Shown piece after piece: positions 1-5,699 of a stretch of DNA of 6,666 nt (position 1 is the stretch's first letter; every line of letters starts with the position of its first letter). Location of the stretch: positions 1-6,666 of the forward strand of contig CAMDBQ010000083.1 of assembly GCA_945889365.1 (NCBI GenBank), in the 5' to 3' direction. The notes under the pieces are model-generated. The model was not told where the DNA came from, ran no database searches, and was given only the letters and a program-made list of their open reading frames with translations. This DNA is from Legionella genomosp. 1. Lineage in GTDB: Bacteria; Pseudomonadota; Gammaproteobacteria; Legionellales; Legionellaceae. Made by a program: the position numbers and the translations under genes.

Positions 1-299
1 CAAGGGGATTGATGCCTAATCCTAAGGTTGGCACAGTGACTATGAACGTCGAGGCTGCAGTTAAAGACGCCAAGTCTGGTCAAGTAAGATACAGGACTGA
101 TAAAAATGGTATAATCCATTGCACCGTTGGTAAAATTGATTTTGCAACGGATGACCTGATGGATAATATATCCGCATTGCTTGGTGATTTGAAAAAAGCT
201 AAGCCTGCTTCGTCCAAAGGCATGTATATAAAGAAAATTACATTGTCTACTACAATGGGAGCAGGTTTAACTATTGATTTTTCATCAATTACCATGTAA
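1..299 (+). CDS. rplA: 50S ribosomal protein L1, C-terminal part (5' end outside window)
   Basis: L1 binds 23S rRNA at the mobile L1 stalk next to the E site. In many bacteria it also represses translation of its own rplK-rplA mRNA. Only about the last 99 codons are present; the reading frame has codons starting at position 3. The first visible residues, RGLMPNPKVGTVT, are the L1 signature loop. They are followed by GQVRYRTDKNGIIH and then YIKKITLSTTMGAG near the end, all in the order and spacing of E. coli L1. The stop is TAA at 297-299. A TTG at 9 and an ATG at 12 lie inside the conserved loop and are not starts. The gene is followed by the L10 leader, as in the usual rplKA-rplJL-rpoBC order. 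Identity is very secure; the full length cannot be judged here. Confidence 0.97.
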   Translation, partial: RGLMPNPKVGTVTMNVEAAVKDAKSGQVRYRTDKNGIIHCTVGKIDFATDDLMDNISALLGDLKKAKPASSKGMYIKKITLSTTMGAGLTIDFSSITM

Positions 300-302
300 T
301 AT
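274..302 (+). promoter_or_regulatory. Candidate sigma-70 promoter for the rplJL-rpoBC unit
   Basis: TTGATT (274-279) and TAATAT (297-302) are separated by exactly 17 nt, and each matches four of six consensus bases. A TG directly precedes the -10 box. Transcription would begin near 309, just ahead of the L10 leader fold, which is where the L10 operon promoter sits in E. coli. The boxes overlap the end and stop codon of rplA, so they are constrained by coding sequence and could be fortuitous. Read-through from an upstream rplK promoter is an alternative or additional source of transcript. Confidence 0.4.
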
Positions 303-325
303 ATCCAACCTTTTCAAAAAATTCA

Positions 326-453
326 CGGCATAGACATCGGTTCCATGCCGTCGAAGACCGCAGGTGCGCGAGCTTAATTTCCTGCGCAGACGGTGAACCG
401 GCTCTGAGGTAACTCAGGGGTGGGCACCATAACTGTCAAATCCTTGTGATTTG
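326..453 (+). promoter_or_regulatory. L10 leader: autoregulatory mRNA structure for rplJL
   Basis: The core is a stem CCGTC (348-352) with GACGG (389-393), an asymmetric internal loop (GAAGACC at 353-359 opposite GCA at 386-388), then an upper stem GCAGG (360-364) with CCTGC (381-385). The apical region contains a short GC/GC stem closed by a GCGA tetraloop (366-373). This is the known L10 leader architecture, to which the L10-L12 complex binds to repress translation of its own mRNA. Further elements seen are: an enclosing helix TCGGTT (337-342) with AACCGG (396-401); a 7-bp hairpin 402-408/413-419 with a GTAA tetraloop; and a 6-bp hairpin CAAATC (437-442) with GATTTG (448-453) just ahead of the ribosome binding site. 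An alternative helix CGGCAT (326-331) with ATGCCG (345-350) would compete with the core stem. The core assignment is strong; the outer helices and boundaries are inferred from pairing alone. Confidence 0.85.
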
Positions 454-461
454 CACAACTT

Positions 462-468
462 AGGAGGT
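462..468 (+). promoter_or_regulatory. Ribosome binding site of rplJ
   Basis: AGGAGGT is a near-perfect Shine-Dalgarno sequence ending 7 nt before a GTG. It fixes the rplJ start at that GTG, since no ATG lies nearby in the frame. It sits 8 nt after the last leader hairpin (437-453), so leader refolding or L10 binding could plausibly affect its access. Confidence 0.85.
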
Positions 469-475
469 CAGTAAC

Positions 476-1000
476 GTGACACTAACTTTAGCTGCAAAAA
501 AAGCCGTTGTTGAAGAAGTGACTGCTGTCGCTTCCCGGGCTATTTCAGCAGTTGTTGCTGATTATCGTGGTTTAACTGTTAATCAAATGACCGAGCTTCG
601 TGCTGCGGCACGTAAAGCAGATGTTTATTTGCGAGTAGTGCCAAACACACTAACTCGTAGAGCATTTGAGAAAACAGATTTTTCTTGTTTAAGTGATTTG
701 CTAGTTGGTCCTTTGTTTGTGGCGTTATCAATGCAAGCGCCCGGCGATGCTGCCCGATTGCTCAAGACGTTCTCAAAAACATTTGAGAAGCTTGAAATCA
801 AGGCGTTGTCCGTAAGTGGTAAAGTATACGGTGTCGAACATCTCGATGCAGTTGCAAGCTTGCCAACACGAAATGAAGCGATTGCTAAGCTGATGTATGT
901 AATGAGAGCGCCTGTTGAGAAATTTGTTCGTACACTTGCAGAGCCTCATGCTAAACTGGTAAGAACAGTTGCTGCAATAAAAGATCAAAAAGCCGGTTAA
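476..1000 (+). CDS. rplJ: 50S ribosomal protein L10 (174 aa, GTG start)
   Basis: L10 forms the base of the L7/L12 stalk: its N-terminal domain binds 23S rRNA with L11, and its C-terminal helix carries L12 dimers that recruit translation GTPases. The family blocks are visible: AISAVVADYRGLTVNQMTEL (residues 22-41), YLRVV.NTLTRRAF (51-64), LVGPLFVALS (76-85), then SLPTRNEAIAKLMYVM (128-143) leading into the long C-terminal helix. The protein is about nine residues longer than E. coli L10 (165 aa). The extra length comes from a repeated 11-residue unit, residues 149-159 (KFVRTLAEPHA) and 160-170 (KLVRTVAAIKD). Residue 56 is proline where Lys or Arg is usual before NTL. The GTG start is set by AGGAGGT 7 nt upstream. 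Expression is expected to be controlled by the L10 leader. rplL follows after 40 nt, with coupled translation likely. Confidence 0.97.
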   Translation: MTLTLAAKKAVVEEVTAVASRAISAVVADYRGLTVNQMTELRAAARKADVYLRVVPNTLTRRAFEKTDFSCLSDLLVGPLFVALSMQAPGDAARLLKTFSKTFEKLEIKALSVSGKVYGVEHLDAVASLPTRNEAIAKLMYVMRAPVEKFVRTLAEPHAKLVRTVAAIKDQKAG

Positions 1001-1040
1001 CCACATAATCCAAAATTAAATTTTAACTTAGGAGCTAGAA

Positions 1041-1415
1041 ATGGCTGTAACAAAAAATGAAATCCTTGAAACAATTTCAAATATGTCTGTAATGGAAGTT
1101 GTTGAGCTAATCGAAGCAATGGAAGAGAAGTTCAATGTTTCTGCTGCTTCTGCTACTGTTGCTGTTGCAGGCCCAGCTGCTGCCACTGTTGCTGCTGAAG
1201 AACAAACTGAGTTTGATGTTATTCTAAAAAGCTTTGGCGAAAATAAAGTTGGCGTGATTAAGGTTGTTCGTACCATTACTGGTCTTGGCTTGAAAGAAGC
1301 TAAAGATTTGGTTGAAGGCGCGCCATCAACTGTTAAAGAAGCTGTCTCTAAAGCTGATGCTGCTGACATAAAAAAACAGCTTGAAGAAGCTGGTGCTTCA
1401 GTCGACATTAAATAG
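1041..1415 (+). CDS. rplL: 50S ribosomal protein L7/L12 (124 aa)
   Basis: L12 is the multicopy stalk protein that recruits EF-Tu, EF-G, IF2 and release factors and stimulates their GTPase activity. All three parts are present. The N-terminal dimerisation and L10-binding domain covers roughly residues 1-33 (ILETISNMSVMEVVELIEAM). An Ala/Val-rich flexible hinge covers about 34-54. The globular C-terminal domain runs from about 56 to the end. The factor-binding face is intact: KVGVIKVVR at 69-77 corresponds to E. coli K65-R73, followed by GLGLKEAKDLVE and a lysine C-terminus. Length is normal (E. coli 121 aa). The ATG is preceded by AGGAG at 1030-1034 with a 6-nt spacer. A long open frame on the opposite strand here is a by-product of the biased Ala/Glu codons, not a gene. 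A hairpin beginning 22 nt after the stop probably limits transcription into rpoB. Confidence 0.98.
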   Translation: MAVTKNEILETISNMSVMEVVELIEAMEEKFNVSAASATVAVAGPAAATVAAEEQTEFDVILKSFGENKVGVIKVVRTITGLGLKEAKDLVEGAPSTVKEAVSKADAADIKKQLEEAGASVDIK

Positions 1416-1437
1416 TTTCTACAATTCCTGTTATATG

Positions 1438-1465
1438 ACCCAGCCATGTTTTCATGGCTGGGTTT
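1438..1465 (+). terminator. Attenuator-type hairpin between rplL and rpoB
   Basis: ACCCAGCCATG (1438-1448) pairs perfectly with CATGGCTGGGT (1453-1463) around a TTTT loop, giving an 11-bp GC-rich stem. Only a short T run (1463-1465) follows before ACG, so termination should be partial. In E. coli an attenuator in the same gap lets only a minority of transcripts continue into rpoBC, matching high stalk-protein and low polymerase demand. The same function is inferred here. An RNA processing or stability role is the alternative. Confidence 0.7.
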
Positions 1466-1492
1466 ACGTGTTTGAACACATCAATAATTTAT

Positions 1493-1498
1493 AGAGGA
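1493..1498 (+). promoter_or_regulatory. Ribosome binding site of rpoB
   Basis: AGAGGA ends 6 nt before the ATG at 1505 and decides the rpoB start. An in-frame ATG 51 nt upstream (1454) lies within the 3' arm of the attenuator hairpin and has no Shine-Dalgarno sequence. It would add 17 residues with no counterpart that I recognise in RpoB proteins. Confidence 0.8.
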
Positions 1499-1504
1499 AC
1501 CACC

Positions 1505-4500
1505 ATGGCCGCGTCAGTTTCTAACATACAATATTCGCATGCTGAGAAAAAACGATTTCGCAAGAGCTTTGGTAGGCAGGCGGACAAGATGGAAATTCCA
1601 AATCTGCTTGAAATTCAACTAAAATCATATAGGGACTTTTTAAAGGTCGACGCCGATGTCGATAGCTATCAAAAAACCGGATTACACTCTGCATTTACAT
1701 CTGTGTTTCCAATAAATAGTTTTTCTGGTAACGCTCGGTTGGAATATGTTAGTTATAAACTGGGTGAACCTGCTTTTGACGTACGTGAGTGTAAATTAAG
1801 AGGGTTGACGTACTCCGCCCCATTGCGGGTCAAAATTCGTTTGGTTGTTCTTGATAAAGAAGCCTCTGGCGAGCCTAAGCCAATTAAAGATATTCGCGAA
1901 CAAGATGTATTTATGGGTGAAATACCATTGATGACAGATGTCGGTACATTCGTGATTAATGGCACAGAACGCGTTGTTGTATCTCAGTTACACCGATCCC
2001 CCGGTGTTATTTTTGAACATGATCGAGGCAAGACCCATTCTTCAGGTAAATTATTATATTCTGCACGCATCATTCCTTACCGTGGATCTTGGTTGGATTT
2101 TGAATTTGATCCAAAAGATTGCCTATTTGTGCGAATTGACCGTCGACGTAAGTTACCAGTTAGTATTTTATTAAGATCTTTAGGTTATGATACCGAAACT
2201 ATATTGTCTGAATTTTTTGAATCAACATCCTGCCATCTTAAAAATGGTGAATTTCATATTGATTTGATCCCCTCTCGCCTGCGCGGTGAAATTGCCTTGT
2301 TTGATATTATTGTGCCTGAAACTGGTGAGGTAATTGTTGAGCAAGGGCGTCGTGTAACTGCACGCCATATTAAACTAATGGAAAAGAGCAACATGCAGGA
2401 TCTTATTGTCCCGCGTGACTACCTTACTGGTAAGGTGCTTGCCAAAACTATTGTTGATACGTTGACTGGTGAGTTGCTCGCCAAAGCCAATGATGAAATT
2501 ACAAGTGATTTGCTCGAATCTCTTCCTCAACGAGGAATACATGAGTTTGACATGATCTACACTAACGACTTGGATCATGGATCGTATATATCCGACACCA
2601 TTAAAATTGATCCTACTTCCTCACAACTTGAGGCGTTAGTGGAGATCTATCGCATGATGCGTCCCGGCGAACCACCAACTAAAGAAGCCGCAGAAGCGCT
2701 GTTTAAAAATCTTTTTTTCGCAGAAGAGCGTTATGATCTTTCTGCTGTTGGACGTATGAAGTTTAACCGGCGAGTAGGTCGAAAAGAAGATACTGGCCCA
2801 GGTACATTAACTAAAGAAGATATTCTTGCTGTAATTAAGACTCTCATAGATATCCGTAATGGTAATGGTATGGTCGATGATATCGATCACTTAGGTAACA
2901 GACGCGTACGTAGCGTTGGAGAAATGGCTGAAAACCAGTTTAGAGTTGGGCTAGTACGTGTTGAGCGTGCAGTTAAGGAACGATTGAGCTTAGCGGAATC
3001 TGATAACCTAATGCCGCAGGACTTAATCAATGCCAAACCTGTTTCTGCTGCTGTAAAAGAGTTTTTTGGCTCAAGTCAGCTCTCACAATTTATGGATCAA
3101 GTTAATCCGTTATCTGGTATTACGCATAAACGCCGTGTTTCTGCATTAGGGCCAGGTGGTTTGACGCGTGAACGCGCAGGTTTTGAGGTGCGTGACGTAC
3201 ATACTACACATTATGGCCGTGTTTGCCCTATTGAAACTCCTGAGGGCCCTAATATTGGTTTGATTAACTCATTATCTGTCTATGCTCGAACTAATGACTA
3301 TGGTTTCATTGAGACACCCTGCAGAAAAGTAATTGATGGCCGGGTTACCGATGATATTGAGTACTTATCAGCGATTGAAGAAGTCGATCAGTACATTGCT
3401 CAATCAAGTGTCTCTCTTGATGAACAAGGAAATATAACCGCAGATTTAGTTCCGTGTCGTCATGAAAATGAATTTTCATTAACAACGCCTGATAAAATTA
3501 ATTATATGGATGTGTCGCCCAAACAGATCGTTTCTGTCGCCGCATCCTTGATTCCTTTCCTTGAGCATGATGACGCGAATCGTGCATTGATGGGCTCAAA
3601 CATGCAGCGTCAAGCTGTTCCGACATTACGTGCTGAAAAGCCGTTGGTCGGCACGGGAATGGAGCGTACAGTTGCTTCAGACTCCGGTGTCTGTGTTGTA
3701 GCTCGACGTGGAGGAATCATTGATTTGGTTGATGCTTCGCGTATCGTTGTGCGCGCTAATGATGATGAAACTACAGCTGGTGAGACAGGTGTTGATATTT
3801 ATAATCTGACCAAGTACTTTCGTTCAAATCAGGATACTTGTATTAATCAAATCCCGATTGTTAGTAAGGGTGATCGAATTAGTCGTGGTGATATCATGGC
3901 AGATGGTCCTTGTACTGATATGGGTGAGCTAGCTCTTGGGCAAAACTTGTTGGTCGCATTCATGCCATGGAATGGGTACAACTTTGAAGACTCCATTCTT
4001 ATTTCTGAAAGAATCGTACAGGATGATCGATTTACTTCAATTCACATCGAAGAGTTGACCTGTATTGCTCGCGATACAAAATTAGGAACTGAAGAAATTA
4101 CTGCAGATATTCCTAATGTAGGTGAATCAGCGTTAGCAAACCTTGATGAGTCAGGTGTTGTATACATTGGTGCGGAAGTAACTGCTGGTGCTATTCTGGT
4201 CGGTAAGGTTACACCTAAAGGTGAAACTCAATTAACGCCCGAAGAAAAATTATTACGTGCAATTTTTGGCGAAAAGGCGTCGGATGTAAAAGACTCATCA
4301 TTACGTGTTCCGTCTGGAATGAATGGCACGATTATTGATGTGCAAGTTTTCACCCGCGATGGCCTTGAGAAGGATACTCGGGCTAAAAGCATTGAAGAGG
4401 AGCATCTGGCGGCTGTTCGTAAAGATTTGATTGACGAAAGACGGATCCGTGAAGAAGACATCTACCAGCGTGCTTATAATTTATTGATTGATAAAGCTGC

Positions 4501-5611
4501 GACTGGTGGCCCAGGCAGTTTAAAGCCTGGTTCTAAAATTACCAAAGATTACCTTGTCAATACAACCCGTGAAAAATGGTTTGATATACGCATGGAAGAC
4601 GAAATAATTAGTCAACAACTTGAGCAGTCTTCAAAGCAATTAGAATCTCTGGCCAAGGAAATTGAAAAGAGATTCAACGATAATCGCAAGAAGATAATAC
4701 AAGGTGATGATCTAGCTCCTGGCGTATTAAAAATTGTTAAGGTTTATCTGGCTGTTAAACGTCGAATTCAGCCTGGTGACAAAATGGCCGGGCGTCATGG
4801 GAATAAAGGTGTTATTTCAATCGTTGTTCCTATGGAAGATATGCCTTATATGGAAGATGGCACACCTGTTGACATCGTGCTTAATCCACTTGGCGTACCG
4901 TCACGGATGAATATTGGCCAAGTATTGGAAACGCATTTAGGACTCGCTGCCAAAGGTTTAGGACATCGAATAGCCGAACTTTTAGATAAAAAGCGTCCAT
5001 TGTCCGAAATTAAAGATTTCATGTTGAAAATTTATAACCATGATGGGCAGAAGCGTGTTGAGTTAGATGGCATGAGCGACAAAGAGCTACTTGTGCTTGC
5101 TAATAATTTGCGTGGGGGAGTTCCTATGGCAACGCCGGTGTTTGATGGAGCGAATGAGTCTGAAATTGAAGCAATGCTTGAATTGGCAGGCCTACCATTA
5201 GATGGTAAAACACGGCTAATTGATGGACGAACCGGCAGGAAGTTTGATAATCCAGTTACAGTTGGCTATATGTATATGCTTAAACTGAATCACTTGGTTG
5301 ATGACAAAATGCATGCTCGCTCGACAGGATCGTATAGTCTAGTTACCCAGCAACCATTGGGTGGTAAAGCCCAGTTTGGTGGACAACGCTTCGGGGAAAT
5401 GGAAGTCTGGGCGCTTGAGGCATATGGTGCCGCCTATACGTTGCAAGAAATGTTAACTGTTAAATCGGATGACGTTGGCGGAAGAACAAAAATATATAAA
5501 AATATTGTCGATGGTGATCATCGCATGGATCCAGGCATGCCAGAGTCATTCAATGTATTATTGAAAGAAATTCGGGCTCTTGGTATCGATATTGAACTGG
5601 ATCACGACTAG
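1505..5611 (+). CDS. rpoB: DNA-directed RNA polymerase subunit beta (1368 aa)
   Basis: Beta forms one pincer of the polymerase and half of the active-site cleft. The protein is collinear with E. coli RpoB (1342 aa) and complete. In order: N-terminal YSHAEKKRFRKSFG; protrusion and lobe, including RSPGVIFEHDRGKTHSSGK and SWLDFEFDPKDCLFVRIDRR; the rifampicin pocket at residues 522-548 (GSSQLSQFMDQVNPLSGITH onward), retaining Q528, D531, H541 and S546 (E. coli Q513, D516, H526, S531); GYNFEDSI with E828/D829 (E813/D814); a flap and insertion region about 13 residues longer than in E. coli; GDKMAGRHGNKGV with K1093 and K1101 (K1065, K1073); NHLVDDKMHARSTG with H1263 (H1237); and the C-terminal clamp segment ending IELDHD. 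The rifampicin-pocket residues predict a drug-sensitive enzyme. The start is ATG 1505, chosen from the GAGG 7 nt upstream. rpoC follows 88 nt downstream. Confidence 0.99.
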   Translation: MAASVSNIQYSHAEKKRFRKSFGRQADKMEIPNLLEIQLKSYRDFLKVDADVDSYQKTGLHSAFTSVFPINSFSGNARLEYVSYKLGEPAFDVRECKLRGLTYSAPLRVKIRLVVLDKEASGEPKPIKDIREQDVFMGEIPLMTDVGTFVINGTERVVVSQLHRSPGVIFEHDRGKTHSSGKLLYSARIIPYRGSWLDFEFDPKDCLFVRIDRRRKLPVSILLRSLGYDTETILSEFFESTSCHLKNGEFHIDLIPSRLRGEIALFDIIVPETGEVIVEQGRRVTARHIKLMEKSNMQDLIVPRDYLTGKVLAKTIVDTLTGELLAKANDEITSDLLESLPQRGIHEFDMIYTNDLDHGSYISDTIKIDPTSSQLEALVEIYRMMRPGEPPTKEAAEALFKNLFFAEERYDLSAVGRMKFNRRVGRKEDTGPGTLTKEDILAVIKTLIDIRNGNGMVDDIDHLGNRRVRSVGEMAENQFRVGLVRVERAVKERLSLAESDNLMPQDLINAKPVSAAVKEFFGSSQLSQFMDQVNPLSGITHKRRVSALGPGGLTRERAGFEVRDVHTTHYGRVCPIETPEGPNIGLINSLSVYARTNDYGFIETPCRKVIDGRVTDDIEYLSAIEEVDQYIAQSSVSLDEQGNITADLVPCRHENEFSLTTPDKINYMDVSPKQIVSVAASLIPFLEHDDANRALMGSNMQRQAVPTLRAEKPLVGTGMERTVASDSGVCVVARRGGIIDLVDASRIVVRANDDETTAGETGVDIYNLTKYFRSNQDTCINQIPIVSKGDRISRGDIMADGPCTDMGELALGQNLLVAFMPWNGYNFEDSILISERIVQDDRFTSIHIEELTCIARDTKLGTEEITADIPNVGESALANLDESGVVYIGAEVTAGAILVGKVTPKGETQLTPEEKLLRAIFGEKASDVKDSSLRVPSGMNGTIIDVQVFTRDGLEKDTRAKSIEEEHLAAVRKDLIDERRIREEDIYQRAYNLLIDKAATGGPGSLKPGSKITKDYLVNTTREKWFDIRMEDEIISQQLEQSSKQLESLAKEIEKRFNDNRKKIIQGDDLAPGVLKIVKVYLAVKRRIQPGDKMAGRHGNKGVISIVVPMEDMPYMEDGTPVDIVLNPLGVPSRMNIGQVLETHLGLAAKGLGHRIAELLDKKRPLSEIKDFMLKIYNHDGQKRVELDGMSDKELLVLANNLRGGVPMATPVFDGANESEIEAMLELAGLPLDGKTRLIDGRTGRKFDNPVTVGYMYMLKLNHLVDDKMHARSTGSYSLVTQQPLGGKAQFGGQRFGEMEVWALEAYGAAYTLQEMLTVKSDDVGGRTKIYKNIVDGDHRMDPGMPESFNVLLKEIRALGIDIELDHD

Positions 5612-5632
5612 CTAACTTGCCTGTAACACCAT

Positions 5633-5673
5633 CTCCTGCCGCAAAGCCAATTAGGGTTTGCGGTAGGGGTTTT
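5633..5673 (+). terminator. Terminator-like hairpin between rpoB and rpoC
   Basis: CTCCTGCCGCAAA (5633-5645) pairs with TTTGCGGTAGGGG (5657-5669), a 13-bp stem with two G-T wobbles and an 11-nt loop, followed by TTTT (5670-5673). It lies 21 nt after the rpoB stop and ends 15 nt before the rpoC ribosome binding site. By shape it is a weak intrinsic terminator. Because rpoC must be expressed with rpoB, partial attenuation, RNA processing or protection of the rpoB 3' end are more likely than full termination. The pairing is clear; the function is inferred. Confidence 0.5.
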
Positions 5674-5687
5674 GACTGACCATTTTT

Positions 5688-5692
5688 GGAGG
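5688..5692 (+). promoter_or_regulatory. Ribosome binding site of rpoC
   Basis: GGAGG is followed by a 7-nt spacer to a TTG at 5700, which makes TTG the best-supported start. The first in-frame ATG, at 5715, is 22 nt from GGAGG and has no Shine-Dalgarno sequence of its own. Confidence 0.75.
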
Positions 5693-5699
5693 CACAACC

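Noticed and set aside
1012..1024. AT-rich palindrome AAAATT-A-AATTTT between rplJ and rplL
   Set aside because: An all A-T stem with a one-base centre is unstable as RNA, and chance occurrence in an AT-rich spacer is likely.
1028..1447. 139-codon open frame on the minus strand opposite rplL
   Set aside because: It mirrors the biased Ala, Glu and Lys codons of rplL and gives a low-complexity Ser/Ala/Thr-rich product with no recognisable domain.
1472..1495. Possible promoter in the rplL-rpoB gap (TTGAAC then AT-rich sequence)
   Set aside because: At proper spacing from TTGAAC the -10 position falls on the ribosome binding site and does not resemble TATAAT.
1454..1504. Upstream in-frame ATG that would extend RpoB by 17 residues
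   Set aside because: It lies within the attenuator hairpin arm, has no ribosome binding site, and the added residues match nothing I recognise in RpoB. ATG 1505 has AGAGGA at ideal spacing and begins where homology begins.
2712..2718. T7 run in rpoB
   Set aside because: It encodes the conserved LFF of the NLFFAEERYDLS block; the frame is intact, and such runs are expected in an AT-rich gene.
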